Part shown: positions 1 to 8,597 of the stretch, piece by piece
Layout of the letters: each line of letters starts with the position of its first letter
Position numbering within the stretch: position 1 is the first letter of the stretch
Source of the DNA: Lysobacter enzymogenes
Lineage (GTDB): Bacteria; Pseudomonadota; Gammaproteobacteria; Xanthomonadales; Xanthomonadaceae
Assembly: GCF_023617245.1 (NCBI RefSeq)
Contig: NZ_CP067396.1
Coordinates: 3,348,001 to 3,412,000, forward strand
Length of the DNA stretch: 64,000 nt
Reading direction: 5' to 3'
Notes under the pieces: model-generated
What the model saw: the letters and a program-made list of their open reading frames with translations, nothing else
Told to the model about the DNA's origin: nothing
Database searches by the model: none
Translations under genes and position numbers: made by a program

Positions 1-167
1 GCCGGCTGAGCCTGTCGGACGCCGGCAACACCCTGCTGCAGGCCTTGCAGCACATGGTCTGGGCCGAGGTCGAGTCGCTCCAGCAGGTGCTGGTCAACAA
101 GTCCAGCGCGCCCAGCGACGAAGTGCTGCGGATGACCCGGCTGCCGGCGTCGAACCAGCCCGAGTAA
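1..167 (+). CDS. 3' end of an unidentified gene (partial)
   Basis: Only the last 54 codons are in the window, read from position 3 to the TAA at 165-167. The visible peptide begins RLSLSDAGNTLLQALQ and ends ASNQPE. The opening segment (LSDAGNTLL) resembles the end of a winged helix-turn-helix of LysR or MarR type, where a 'LT-x-AG-x-x-LL' pattern is common, followed by an amphipathic helix. That is a weak resemblance over a short stretch and the product is not recognised. The reading frame has normal high-GC third positions, so it is probably a genuine gene end. Confidence 0.55.
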   Translation, partial: RLSLSDAGNTLLQALQHMVWAEVESLQQVLVNKSSAPSDEVLRMTRLPASNQPE

Positions 168-182
168 GCCGCGCCGCACTTT

Positions 183-277
183 GTAGGAGCGGCGCGAGCC
201 GCGACCGCGACATCGCAGCTGCGCCGCAAGCCTCGTCGTCGGCGGATTGTCGCGGTCGCGGCTCGCGCCGCTCCTAC
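183..277. repeat. Interspersed palindrome (REP-like), copy 1
   Basis: Two perfect 28-bp inverted arms (183-210 and 250-277) of the GTAGGAGCGGCGCGAGCCGC type enclose a 39-bp GC-rich centre. The same arm sequence recurs at 3340-3423, 20618-20712, 28923-29019 and, degraded, at 47499-47660, always between genes. It sits just downstream of rarA and the partial gene, which converge here, so it may also serve as a transcription end or mRNA 3' stabiliser. That role is inferred. Confidence 0.85.
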
Positions 278-308
278 GGGGAGCCGCCGCGGCGACGTCC
301 GAACCTAC

Positions 309-1682
309 TTACTCCCCGCCCTCGCCGCGCGCCTGCTCGCGCAGGACCCGCAGCCGCTGCAGCTTCTCGCCGAGCTTGATCTCCAGCCCGCGCGCCACCG
401 GCTGGTAGTACACCCGCTCGCCCATCGCGTCGGGGAAACCGGTCTGGTCCAGCGCCACCCCGCCGTCGGCGTCGTGGTCGTACTGGTAGCCCTGGGCGTA
501 GCCGAGTTGCTTCATCAGCTTGGTCGGCGCGTTGCGCAGGTGCAGCGGCACCTCCTGGGTGCCGTATTCGGCCACGTCGGCCTTGGCCTGGTTGAACGCG
601 GCATAGGCGGCGTTGGACTTGGCGGTGCTGGCCAGGTAGATCACCACCTGGGCCAGGGCCAGGTCGCCCTCGGGGCTGCCGAGGCGGTCGTAGGTGTCCC
701 ACGCGTCGACCGCCATCTGCAGCGCGCGCGGGTCGGCCAGGCCGATGTCTTCCACCGCCATGCGGGTCAGCCGCCGCGCCAGGTAGTGCGGGTCGCAGCC
801 GCCATCGAGCATGCGCGCGAACCAGTACAGCGCCGAATCGGGATTGGAGCTGCGCACGGATTTGTGCAACGCCGAAATCTGGTCGTAGAACTGCTCGCCG
901 CCCTTGTCGAAGCGGCGGGTGCGGTCGGCCAGGACCTGGGCCAGGGTCGCCGGAGTGACCTCGCCGCCCTCGTCCTGGGCCAGTTCGGCGGCGATCTCCA
1001 GCAGGGTCAGCGCGCGGCGCACGTCGCCGTCGGCGGCGGTGGCGATCTGCAGCAGCAGGTCGTCGCCGGCGCTGACCTGCTGCGCGCCGAGGCCGCGGTC
1101 GGCGTCCTCCAGCGCGCGCCGCAGGGTCACCCGCACGTCTTCGGGCGAGACCGCCTCCATCACGTGCACGCGGCAGCGCGACAGCAGCGCCGAGTTGAGT
1201 TCGAACGAGGGATTCTCGGTGGTCGCGCCGACGAAGATGATGGTGCCGCGCTCGATGTGCGGCAGGAACGCGTCCTGCTGGGTCTTGTTGAAGCGGTGCA
1301 CCTCGTCGACGAACAGCACCGTCCGCCGGCCTTCGGCGAAGCGGTGGGCGGCCTCGGCCAGCACCTGGCGCACCTCCGGCAGGCCGGACAGCACCGCGGA
1401 GATGGCGCGGAAATCGGCGTCGGCGTAGCGCGCCAGCAGCAGCGCCAGGGTGGTCTTGCCGCAGCCCGGCGGGCCCCACAGGATCATCGAATGCACGCGC
1501 CCGGACTCGACCGCGCGGCGCAGCGCCGAACCCGGCGCGAGCAACCGGCGCTGGCCGACCATCTCGTCGAGCGCGCGCGGGCGCATGCGTTCGGCCAGCG
1601 GGCGCAGGCCCTCGCGGTCGACGCTGAGCAGGTCGGGCGTGTCTCCGGCGTTGCCGGAACGTGAGGCGGTTTTGCGGGCCAC
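309..1682 (-). CDS. rarA: Replication-associated recombination protein A (AAA+ ATPase)
   Basis: RarA (MgsA, related to WRNIP1/Mgs1) is a clamp-loader-like AAA+ ATPase that acts at stalled replication forks. The sequence shows the family N-terminal motif LAERMRPRALDEMVGQ, Walker A GPPGCGKTT, Walker B VLFVDEVHRFNK and sensor region GATTENPSF. The C-terminal MgsA domain contains the conserved DLALAQVVIYLA and TKLMKQLGYAQGYQYDHD segments. The frame is open up to an ATG at 1778 (489 aa), but the extra N-terminus is Arg/Pro/Ala-rich and unlike the family. A GTG at 1682 (457 aa) or 1703 (464 aa) fits the usual length of about 440-460 aa better. None has a good Shine-Dalgarno, so the start is uncertain. 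ftsK-lolA-rarA is a common gammaproteobacterial neighbourhood. Here lolA and ftsK lie on the same strand, with two plus-strand genes intervening. Confidence 0.93.
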   Translation of the reverse strand: MARKTASRSGNAGDTPDLLSVDREGLRPLAERMRPRALDEMVGQRRLLAPGSALRRAVESGRVHSMILWGPPGCGKTTLALLLARYADADFRAISAVLSGLPEVRQVLAEAAHRFAEGRRTVLFVDEVHRFNKTQQDAFLPHIERGTIIFVGATTENPSFELNSALLSRCRVHVMEAVSPEDVRVTLRRALEDADRGLGAQQVSAGDDLLLQIATAADGDVRRALTLLEIAAELAQDEGGEVTPATLAQVLADRTRRFDKGGEQFYDQISALHKSVRSSNPDSALYWFARMLDGGCDPHYLARRLTRMAVEDIGLADPRALQMAVDAWDTYDRLGSPEGDLALAQVVIYLASTAKSNAAYAAFNQAKADVAEYGTQEVPLHLRNAPTKLMKQLGYAQGYQYDHDADGGVALDQTGFPDAMGERVYYQPVARGLEIKLGEKLQRLRVLREQARGEGGE

Positions 1683-1941
1683 TGCGGCGAATCGGGCTGG
1701 CACGGGGGGACCGCCACGATAACAAGATCGCGCCGCGGCGGCTGTCGGCGGACCCGCGGCGGACCGGCGCGCGCGCATACGGCGGGACGCGGCAAAACCG
1801 GCGCGGGCACGGCGCGCCCGTCGGGACGGCGCCCGCGCCGGCCCGGTCCGCGCCGCCGCTCACAACGCAGCGCTGCCGGCGTTCGCACAGGTACCGGCGC
1901 CGCGCGCGCCCTGGCCCACCGCCTCACGTCCGGAGTCGCCC

Positions 1942-2652
1942 ATGTCTCTTCGTCCGTTCCCGCCCCGTTCCTTCCGCCGCGCCCTGGCCGCGCTGACGCT
2001 GCTGCTCGCCGCCGGCGGCGCCCAGGCCGCCTGCCCCGACGGCTCGCCGTGCGAGACCATCGCGGTCTACCGCGTGCAGACCTGGCCGGCCCTGCTGACC
2101 GACGCCGCCGGCCGCGATTCCTTGTCGCTGCAGGAAGCCAACGGCACCAGCCAGGCCTCGTTCGAACCGGTCATCAAGGGCTACGCCGGCGGCCCCAAGA
2201 CCCTGGCCATCCGCTTCAGCGTGATCCGCATCGCCAGCGCGCCCAACGCCTACTGCAACTGCAATTTCGAGCTCGGCGACAAGGCCTGCAAGACCAGCGA
2301 CCTCGACCTGCTCAAGCAGTGCAAGCGGGTCTGCCTCAACAGCGGCAAGACCTGCACCGCCACCGGCAAGGACGACAAGAGCGACGGCGGCGCGTGGTAC
2401 GCCTTCCCGGCCTCGACCCGCTGCGTGACCCGCGACGCCGCGCCGACCCAGCAGTGGAAGAAGAACGCGTTCGAGGTCAACCCGAAGAACTGCGACTGGT
2501 ACCAGGCGTCGAGTTCGATCAAGCGCGCCGCCTGCGTGGCCGACGCGCTCAAGCTCGACCCGAGCCTGGACCTGGACCGCCTGTTCGCCAACGAAGCGCC
2601 CTGCGCCACGGTCGACGCCGCCACCCTGCAGCAAGAGGCGATTCCGCGCTGA
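1942..2652 (+). CDS. Secreted cysteine-containing protein of unknown function
   Basis: A 236-aa protein with a clear Sec signal peptide: basic start (MSLRPFPPRSFRRALAA), hydrophobic core and a likely cleavage after AQA, leaving a mature protein that begins ACPDGSPCE. The mature part has about a dozen cysteines, several paired (YCNCNF, CKTSDLDLLKQCKRVC, KTCTA), so a disulfide-stabilised periplasmic or extracellular protein is likely. I do not recognise a domain. The ATG at 1942 is preceded by GGAG at suitable spacing. The gene stands alone between the divergent rarA and a downstream acetyltransferase, and is followed by a perfect 12-bp stem hairpin (2662-2691). Confidence 0.8.
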   Translation: MSLRPFPPRSFRRALAALTLLLAAGGAQAACPDGSPCETIAVYRVQTWPALLTDAAGRDSLSLQEANGTSQASFEPVIKGYAGGPKTLAIRFSVIRIASAPNAYCNCNFELGDKACKTSDLDLLKQCKRVCLNSGKTCTATGKDDKSDGGAWYAFPASTRCVTRDAAPTQQWKKNAFEVNPKNCDWYQASSSIKRAACVADALKLDPSLDLDRLFANEAPCATVDAATLQQEAIPR

Positions 2653-2661
2653 GCCGCCAGC

Positions 2662-2691
2662 GACCGCGCCGTCGGTTACGACGGCGCGGTC
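2662..2691 (+). terminator. Hairpin downstream of the secreted-protein gene
   Basis: Perfect 12-bp stem (2662-2673 with 2680-2691) around a 6-nt loop, starting 10 nt after the stop codon at 2650-2652. No T-tract follows, so it is a terminator-like or mRNA-stabilising hairpin rather than a textbook intrinsic terminator. Confidence 0.5.
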
Positions 2692-2716
2692 CGCGAAGTA
2701 CCGCGTCGCGCCTGCG

Positions 2717-2740
2717 CCCGCACCCGCACCCGCACCCGCA
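2717..2740. repeat. Short tandem repeat, 4 x CCCGCA
   Basis: Four exact hexamer units lie 61 bases upstream of the chosen GNAT start and 7 bases before an alternative in-frame ATG at 2748. Hexamer changes would not alter a reading frame but would change leader length. Confidence 0.7.
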
Positions 2741-2801
2741 CGAGGCTATGCCCGATCTCCCGCGACGGCGACAATGGCGCCCCGCCCCCGTTGTCGCCGC
2801 C

Positions 2802-3278
2802 ATGTCCGCCGCCGCTCCGCTGATCCGCCCCGCCCACGCCGACGACCGCGCCGCCGTACTCGCCCTGCTCGAGGAAACCTTCCTCGACACCTGGCGCCCG
2901 CAGCTGACCGAACAGGCCATCGCCGACTACCGCGACAACCGCGTCGCCGAACGCTACATCGACGCGCAACTGCCGCAGTTGCTGGTCGCCGAGATCGACG
3001 GCGCCGTGCTCGGCTTCGCCGGCCGCGACGCCGGCTTCGTCGACTCCCTGCACGTCAGCGCGCGCGGCCGCCGCCGCGGCATCGCCCGCGCACTGATGCA
3101 GACGCTGGAAACCGCGATGCGCGCCGACGGTCTGGCGCTGGCGAGCCTGGAAACCGACACCTTCAACACCGCCAGCCAGGCGCTGTACCTGGCCCTGGGC
3201 TACCGCGAGACCGCGCGTTATCCCGACGAAGAATGGAACAGCGGGTTGACCACGATCCGCTACGAGAAGGCGTTGTAG
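2802..3278 (+). CDS. GNAT-family N-acetyltransferase
   Basis: A 158-aa GNAT protein. Strand beta4 and motif A are visible as FVDSLHVSARGRRRGIARAL, with the R-x-x-G-I/A acetyl-CoA pyrophosphate-binding loop. Motif B follows as NTASQALYLALGYRETARY, the usual 'A-x-x-LY-x-x-x-GY' ending. The substrate cannot be read from the sequence. The start at 2802 gives a protein beginning MSAAAPLIRPAHADD, which matches where GNAT domains begin. A second ATG at 2748, in the same frame and preceded by GAGG, would add 18 residues. There is no operon partner, and the gene is followed by interspersed palindrome copy 2. Confidence 0.85.
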   Translation: MSAAAPLIRPAHADDRAAVLALLEETFLDTWRPQLTEQAIADYRDNRVAERYIDAQLPQLLVAEIDGAVLGFAGRDAGFVDSLHVSARGRRRGIARALMQTLETAMRADGLALASLETDTFNTASQALYLALGYRETARYPDEEWNSGLTTIRYEKAL

Positions 3279-3339
3279 CCGGCGCTGCGGTTCGCGCAAC
3301 GCGACGCCGCGAACGCGCCGAACGCCGCGCGACCCAACT

Positions 3340-3423
3340 GTAGGAGCGGCGCGAGCCGCGAACGCGGACTTCCGGCTTGCGCCGTAAGCGCGATGGCGCG
3401 GTCGCGGCTCGCGCCGCTCCTAC
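3340..3423. repeat. Interspersed palindrome (REP-like), copy 2
   Basis: Perfect 22-bp inverted arms (3340-3361 and 3402-3423) of the same GTAGGAGCGGCGCGAGCCGC family, with a 40-bp centre. It lies between the convergent GNAT gene and lolA. Confidence 0.85.
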
Positions 3424-3471
3424 AGTCGTTCTACGCGGCAGCGCAGCGCCGGGCAGTCCACGCCGACGCGC

Positions 3472-3503
3472 AAAAGAAAAACGCGAGCCCGAAGGCTCGC
3501 GTT
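3472..3503 (-). terminator. Intrinsic terminator of lolA
   Basis: Read on the minus strand, a perfect 10-bp GC-rich stem (3494-3503 with 3480-3489) with a 4-nt TTCG loop is followed by a T-rich run (3480 down to 3472). It begins 38 nt after the lolA stop codon. Confidence 0.9.
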
Positions 3504-3540
3504 CCCGAATGGCTTCGCGCAAATCCGGCCGCGCCGAAAC

Positions 3541-4179
3541 TCAACCCTCGCCGATCACATCCACGCCCTTGCCCGGCGCGTACTTGAAGGTGCTGGCCGG
3601 GAAGCTCGGGTTGCGCTTCCAGCCGGAGAAGCTGATCTCGGTCTTCTGCCCGAGCGCGTCGACGATCTCCATCTTGCTCAAGGTGCCGCCGCTGAAGCCC
3701 AGGCGCGCGCTGCGGAAGCTGGCCTCGCCCTGGCTCTTGGGCGTCAGCAGCAACCAGCTCAGGCCGCCGTCGCCGCCGCCGAGTTCCTTGACCGCGAACA
3801 TCGCATCGAGCTTGCTCGGATCGATCAGCGCCGCCAGCGGACTGTTCTGCTCCTCGGCGCCCTGCGGACGCACGCTGACCTGCTGCAGGTCCGGCTCGTA
3901 CACCCAGACCTTCTTGCCGTCGGCGACGATCAGCTGCGGATACGGCTTGGCGTATTCCCAGCGGAACAGCCGCGGCGCCGACAGCGCGACCTGCCCGGTC
4001 GAGGATTCCTTGAGCTTGCCGTTGGGGTCGTAGACCTGCTGGGCGAACTGCCCGTCCAGGCCCTTGAGGCCGCGGGTGAAGGCGTTGAGGTCGTCGCGCG
4101 CGCCGGCAACGGCAGCGCCGGCGAACAGCGTCGCCGACAGCGACAACGCGAGGGCGGCTTGGCGGACGAAACGGGTCAC
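3541..4179 (-). CDS. lolA: Outer-membrane lipoprotein carrier protein LolA
   Basis: LolA is the periplasmic chaperone that accepts lipoproteins from the LolCDE transporter and hands them to LolB at the outer membrane. The 212-aa product has a signal peptide (MTRFVRQAALALSLSATLF, cleavage near AVAGA) and family-typical segments: LDGQFAQQVYD, the APRLFRWEYAKPYPQLIVADG stretch and KVWVYEPDLQQV. The start is a GTG at 4179 preceded by AGGAG at 6-nt spacing. The frame stays open upstream, but that extension has no signal-peptide logic. It lies 265 bp downstream of ftsK on the same strand, the usual ftsK-lolA order, and ends at a strong intrinsic terminator. Confidence 0.95.
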   Translation of the reverse strand: MTRFVRQAALALSLSATLFAGAAVAGARDDLNAFTRGLKGLDGQFAQQVYDPNGKLKESSTGQVALSAPRLFRWEYAKPYPQLIVADGKKVWVYEPDLQQVSVRPQGAEEQNSPLAALIDPSKLDAMFAVKELGGGDGGLSWLLLTPKSQGEASFRSARLGFSGGTLSKMEIVDALGQKTEISFSGWKRNPSFPASTFKYAPGKGVDVIGEG

Positions 4180-4444
4180 GGGCGACTCCTGGATGAGATG
4201 GCGGCAGTGTGCTGGGACGAAACTGAACGGGCTCGCGACGGCCGCATCCGGGTTCACCGCGCATTTTGCCACGCGGGGCGCACCGGCCACGCACGCGGCG
4301 ATGGCGGTCGTCCGCCTCGCCCGATCCGCCGGAAGCACGGCGCTTGTGCAACCTCGCTGGAAGGCCGCTGCTCGGACACGCGCGCCGGGCAAAGACGCCG
4401 GCGGAAACTCGCGGACGCCCGCGCGCCGCGGGCAACGTCGCTGG

Positions 4445-6826
4445 CTATTTCGGCGGCGGCGGCGCCAGCACGCTGCGGTCGCCGTTGTGTTCCGGCGGCG
4501 TCACCACGCCCGCGGCTTCCATCGCCTCGATCAGGCGCGCGGCGCGGTTGTAGCCGATCTTGAGCCGGCGCTGCACCCCGGAAATCGAGGCGCGGCGGGT
4601 CTCGGTGACGATGCGCACGGCTTCGTCGTAGAGCGGGTCGGATTCGTCGCCGCCGGAGCTGGGCGCTTCCGGCAGGCCGGTCGCGCCGACCACGGTGCCG
4701 TCGCCCATGGTCTGGGTCTCGTCGAGCACGCCCTCGATGTAATCCGGGCCGCCACCGATCTGCTTGAGGTGCTCGACCACGCGATGCACTTCCTCGTCGG
4801 ACACGAACGCGCCGTGCACGCGCTCGGGCATGGCCGTGCCCGGCGGCAGGTAGAGCATGTCGCCGTGGCCGAGCAGCGTCTCGGCGCCGGACTGGTCGAG
4901 GATGGTGCGCGAGTCGATCTTGCTCGACACCTGGAACGCGATGCGGGTCGGGATGTTGGCCTTGATCAGGCCGGTGATCACGTCCACCGACGGACGCTGG
5001 GTCGCCAGGATCAGGTGGATGCCGGCCGCGCGCGCCTTCTGCGCCAGGCGCGCGATCAGCTCTTCGACCTTCTTGCCGACGATCATCATCATGTCGGCGA
5101 ATTCGTCGATGAAGATGACGATGAACGGCAGCGTCTCCAGCGCGATCGGCACCTCGCCGAGCTCGGCATTGGGCTTGAACAGCGGGTCCATCATCGGCTG
5201 CCCGGCGTCCTGCGCGTCCTTGACCTTCTTGTTGAAGCCGGCCAGGTTGCGCACGCCGACCGCCGACATCAGCTTGTAGCGCCGCTCCATCTCGGCCACG
5301 CACCAGCGCAGGCCGTTGGCGGCCTCCTTCATGTCGGTGACCACCGGCGCCAGCAGGTGTGGGATGCCCTCGTAGACCGACAGCTCGAGCATCTTCGGGT
5401 CGATCATCAGCATCCGCAGGTCTTTCGCGGAGGCCTTGTACAGCAGGCTCAACACCATCGCGTTGACCGCGACCGACTTGCCCGAACCGGTGGTGCCGGC
5501 GACCAGCAGATGCGGCATGCGCGCCAGGTCGGCCACGGTCGGCCGGCCGGCGATGTCCTTGCCCAGCGCCAGGGTCAGCGGGCTGCCGGACTTGTCGTAT
5601 TCCTTCGAGCGCAGCAGCTCGGACAGGAAGATCATCTCGCGCGAGGTGTTCGGCGTTTCCAGACCGATCACCGACTTGCCCGGGATCACGTCGACCACGC
5701 GCACCGACTTGACCGACAGGCCGCGGGCGATGTCCTTGTCCAGCGAGGAGATCTGGCTGACCTTGACGCCCGGCGCGGGTTCGATCTCGAAGCGGGTGAT
5801 GACCGGGCCCGGATAGGCGCCGACCACCTGCGCGTCGATGCGGAAGTCCTTGAGCTTGAATTCGATCTGCCGCGACAGGGTTTCCAGCGTCTCTTCGCTG
5901 TAGCCCTTGGGCTGCGGCTTGGGGTCGTCGAGCAGCGCCAGCGGCGGCACGCCGCTGCCGTCGGCGGTGTGGAACAGCGGGATCTGGGTCTCGCGCTTGG
6001 CGCGCTCGCTCTTCTCCACCACCGGCGCCGGCGGCGGCTCGATCTTGACCTTCTCGCGCTTGGCGCGCAGCTCGGTGTCGGCCTTGCGCGCTTCCTCGCG
6101 CTCCTCGCGCATGACCTGGGTCTGGCGCCACTCGGTCGCCTGCTGGCTGCCGCGGCGGAACAGCTTGCTCGCGACCGGGCCGAGCGCCAGCACGCGCTGG
6201 CCGATCCAGTCCATCACCGCGAACCACGACACTCCGGTGGCCAGGGTGAAGGAAATCAGCAGCAGCGCCGCCAGGAACAGGTTGCCGCCGACCGGCCCGA
6301 AGCCGGAATACAGCGAGCGCCCGACCAACTGGCCGAGGATGCCGCCGGCGCCGGCGGAGAAATTGTCGACCGCGCCGATGCGCAGCTGCAGCAGGCCGGC
6401 CGAGGAGACCAGGAAACCGACGATGCCGACCAGGCGCAGCGCCGGGCCGAGATCGGCCTCGCCGTCGCCGTCGGTGTCCATGCCGAACAGCGCGATCCAG
6501 GCGATCGCGCCGAGCATGAAGGGCAACAGGAAGGCGACGTAGCCGCACAGGTACAGCAGCACGTCGGCGATCCAGGCGCCGACCCGGCCGCCGAGATTGT
6601 GCAGCGGCGCGGTGATCGAGCCCGAATGCGACCAACCCGGATCGGTCGGCGAGAAGGTGAAGAGGCTGGCCAGCAGATACAGCAGCAACGGCGCGATCAC
6701 GATCAGCGAGATATCGCGCATCAACCGCTGCCGCTTCGGCGACGGCGGCGACGACGCGGCCGCGCGCGGTGCGGCCTCGGCCGAAGCCTTGGCCTTCTTG
6801 CGACTGGCTGTGGGAGCGGACGCCAC
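4445..6826 (-). CDS. ftsK: DNA translocase FtsK
   Basis: FtsK couples septum formation to chromosome dimer resolution by pumping DNA toward dif and activating XerCD. The 793-aa protein has an N-terminal membrane domain with about four transmembrane helices (roughly residues 35-200) and a short Lys/Glu-rich linker (roughly 210-280). The RecA-like motor follows, with Walker A GTTGSGKSVAVNAM and Walker B VIFIDEFADMMMIVG. It ends in a gamma winged helix (SDPLYDEAVRIVTE to GVVTPPEHNGDRSVL) that reads KOPS. The linker is short compared with E. coli FtsK, as in many xanthomonads and SpoIIIE-like proteins. The start is GTG at 6826, with only a distant AAGG upstream. The next minus-strand gene is lolA. 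Confidence 0.96.
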   Translation of the reverse strand: MASAPTASRKKAKASAEAAPRAAASSPPSPKRQRLMRDISLIVIAPLLLYLLASLFTFSPTDPGWSHSGSITAPLHNLGGRVGAWIADVLLYLCGYVAFLLPFMLGAIAWIALFGMDTDGDGEADLGPALRLVGIVGFLVSSAGLLQLRIGAVDNFSAGAGGILGQLVGRSLYSGFGPVGGNLFLAALLLISFTLATGVSWFAVMDWIGQRVLALGPVASKLFRRGSQQATEWRQTQVMREEREEARKADTELRAKREKVKIEPPPAPVVEKSERAKRETQIPLFHTADGSGVPPLALLDDPKPQPKGYSEETLETLSRQIEFKLKDFRIDAQVVGAYPGPVITRFEIEPAPGVKVSQISSLDKDIARGLSVKSVRVVDVIPGKSVIGLETPNTSREMIFLSELLRSKEYDKSGSPLTLALGKDIAGRPTVADLARMPHLLVAGTTGSGKSVAVNAMVLSLLYKASAKDLRMLMIDPKMLELSVYEGIPHLLAPVVTDMKEAANGLRWCVAEMERRYKLMSAVGVRNLAGFNKKVKDAQDAGQPMMDPLFKPNAELGEVPIALETLPFIVIFIDEFADMMMIVGKKVEELIARLAQKARAAGIHLILATQRPSVDVITGLIKANIPTRIAFQVSSKIDSRTILDQSGAETLLGHGDMLYLPPGTAMPERVHGAFVSDEEVHRVVEHLKQIGGGPDYIEGVLDETQTMGDGTVVGATGLPEAPSSGGDESDPLYDEAVRIVTETRRASISGVQRRLKIGYNRAARLIEAMEAAGVVTPPEHNGDRSVLAPPPPK

Positions 6827-6983
6827 CGTGATGTGCTGCCTTAGCTAGATTCCGTTAGTCGTTGAATATACAGGAAGAGCTTAGGAGTGAGTAACGAGGA
6901 ACGAGAAACGAGCGGGGGAACGCCGGGCGGCCCCTGTTCAGCCGATGCGGCGGGCCTGTCGCCGCACCGGCACCATAAAAGCA

Positions 6984-7019
6984 CAAAGGGTCGGACGGAA
7001 TACTCCGCCCGACCCTTTG
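6984..7019 (-). terminator. Terminator hairpin downstream of ald
   Basis: 15-bp stem with one mismatch (6984-6998 with 7005-7019), loop of 6 nt, followed on the minus strand by GCTTTTAT. It lies 53 nt after the ald stop codon. Just beyond it (6886-6915) is a purine-rich GAGTGAGTAACGAGGAACGA low-complexity stretch. Confidence 0.8.
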
Positions 7020-7072
7020 TTGTGCGGCTCAGCCGGCCCAAGCCCGGACATCCGGGACCCGGGCCTGCGTCC

Positions 7073-8143
7073 TCAGAGCTTCATGTCCTGCAGCGCCGGA
7101 TGGACGATCTTGCCGCCCTCGACGTTGATGCCGCGCACCAGCGCCGGGTTGTTGCGCCAGTCGTTGCCGGCGGCGAGCTTGTTGACCCACGGCAGGATCG
7201 CCGCGCAGATCGCCTGCGAGGAGGTCTGCGGCACCGCACCGGGCATGTTGGTCACGCAGAAGTGGGTCACGCCCTCTTCCACGTAGGTCGGCTCCTTCCA
7301 GGTGGTCGGACGCGAGGTCTCGAAGCAGCCGCCCTGGTCGATGGCGATGTCGACCACGACGCTGCCGTCTTCCATGTCGCGCAGCATCTCGCGGGTCATC
7401 ACGTGCGGCGCCTTGGCGCCGGTGATCAGCACCGCGCCGATGACCAGGTCGGCCGAGGCGACTTCGCGCGCGACCACGTCGTGGTACGGGTACAGCGCGG
7501 TGACGTTGTTGCCCAGGCGCATCATCTCGTCCATGCGGTCCTGGCGCATTTCGAACACGGTGACGTTGGCGCCGGCCGCGGCGGCCAGCGCGGCGGACGC
7601 GCCGCCGGCCTTGCCCGCGCCGAACACCACGACCTTGCCGCGCTCGGTCGACGGCAGGCCGCCGAGCAGCTTGCCCTTGCCCGACATCGGCTGGTGCAGC
7701 AGGTGGGTGCCGACCTGGACGCCGATCTTGCCGGCGATGACCGACATCGGCGCCAGCAGCGGCAGGTCGCCGTTGGGCAGCTCGACGGTCTCGAAGGCGA
7801 CGCCGGTCAAGCCGATGTCGAGCAGGTGCTTGGTCAGCGCCGGTTCGGCGGCCAGGTGCAGGTAGCAGAACAGCAGGTGATCCTTGCGCAGGTGCTGCAG
7901 GTCGCCGGCGATCGGCTCCTTGACCTTGACGATCAGCTCGCCCTTCTCGTACAGCCCCGCCGCGTCCGGCGCGATCTTCACGCCCAGACGGGTGTAGTCG
8001 GCATCCTTGAAGCCGCTCTTGACGCCCGCGTCCTGCTCCAGCCAGACCTCGTGGCCGCGCTTGACCAGGTCGCCCGCGGCGGCGGGGACGAGCGCGACGC
8101 GCCCTTCGAGAGTCTTGGTTTCCTTCGGTACGCCGATACGCAT
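7073..8143 (-). CDS. ald: Alanine dehydrogenase
   Basis: Catalyses the NAD-dependent reversible deamination of L-alanine to pyruvate and ammonium in the cytosol. The 356-aa protein starts MRIGVPKETKTLEGRVAL, the exact family N-terminus with substrate-binding Arg and Lys. It has KVKEP (second substrate Lys), the catalytic His region LLFCYLHLA and the Rossmann motif VVVFGAGKAGGASAALAAAAGA (N-terminal part VVVFGAGKAGG). It also contains AIDQGGCFETSRPTTWKEPTY and CVTNMPGAVPQTSS, all characteristic. The ATG at 8143 has GGAG 8 nt upstream. The frame runs further upstream to 8434, but homology starts at this Met. It is transcribed divergently from trxB and preceded by a terminator-like hairpin in its own leader. 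Confidence 0.96.
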   Translation of the reverse strand: MRIGVPKETKTLEGRVALVPAAAGDLVKRGHEVWLEQDAGVKSGFKDADYTRLGVKIAPDAAGLYEKGELIVKVKEPIAGDLQHLRKDHLLFCYLHLAAEPALTKHLLDIGLTGVAFETVELPNGDLPLLAPMSVIAGKIGVQVGTHLLHQPMSGKGKLLGGLPSTERGKVVVFGAGKAGGASAALAAAAGANVTVFEMRQDRMDEMMRLGNNVTALYPYHDVVAREVASADLVIGAVLITGAKAPHVMTREMLRDMEDGSVVVDIAIDQGGCFETSRPTTWKEPTYVEEGVTHFCVTNMPGAVPQTSSQAICAAILPWVNKLAAGNDWRNNPALVRGINVEGGKIVHPALQDMKL

Positions 8144-8597
8144 TGCAGTCTCCAGTGCGGCCCAGAAAAAACGCCGCATCCGCGGCGCGCCGAGCCAGGT
8201 TGTGTTTTCTGTGAGCGGTGAGGGATGGAACGTTTGGAATGGGCGGGGTGGCGAACGTGGCGAGGTGCGGCGCCGCACCATCCGCGGCCGTCCGGAACGC
8301 ACCGTGACGCGGTTCCGTCGGGCGGGGATGGCCCGCACACGCGGCTTTTTACTCTCACCCCGGCCGCAATGCCAGCTGCGGTTTGGCGGTTCGCGCCGCG
8401 CGTCGCGTCGCGCAACGTTGCGTCCGCGCGCCACGCCTTGTTTTGCAGGGGCGGCGCCTCCAAGCTATGCCCTGCTCCGGAATCTTCTACACGCCGGCGT
8501 ATGGGCCGATGAATCGTTTACAGGCCCCGGCGCTGCGCGAACTTGCGTCGATTCCTTTCTGCGCGCAGCGCATTCCTTACAGCCCGCGATCATATAC
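8144..8597. other. 454-bp divergent intergenic region between ald and trxB
   Basis: No convincing small gene. It holds the ald leader hairpin at 8165-8187. The trxB-proximal end (about 8590-8597) is slightly AT-richer (ATCATATAC) and could contain part of a trxB promoter. No palindrome of a recognised regulator was seen. Confidence 0.6.
8165..8187 (-). promoter_or_regulatory. Terminator-like hairpin in the ald 5' leader (possible attenuator)
   Basis: On the minus strand a perfect 6-bp GC stem (8182-8187 with 8172-8177, loop GGAT) is followed immediately by a T-run (8171-8165). This is the architecture of an intrinsic terminator, and it ends 21 nt before the ald start codon at 8143. No gene ends just upstream on that strand, so it is not an ordinary operon terminator. 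Leader attenuation of ald is the natural reading, but no antiterminator fold or leader peptide was established. Confidence 0.55.

Noticed and set aside
4064..6844. 926-codon plus-strand open frame opposite ftsK
   Set aside because: Shadow of ftsK in high-GC DNA; product is His/Arg/Ala/Gln-rich without any domain, whereas the minus strand encodes intact FtsK.
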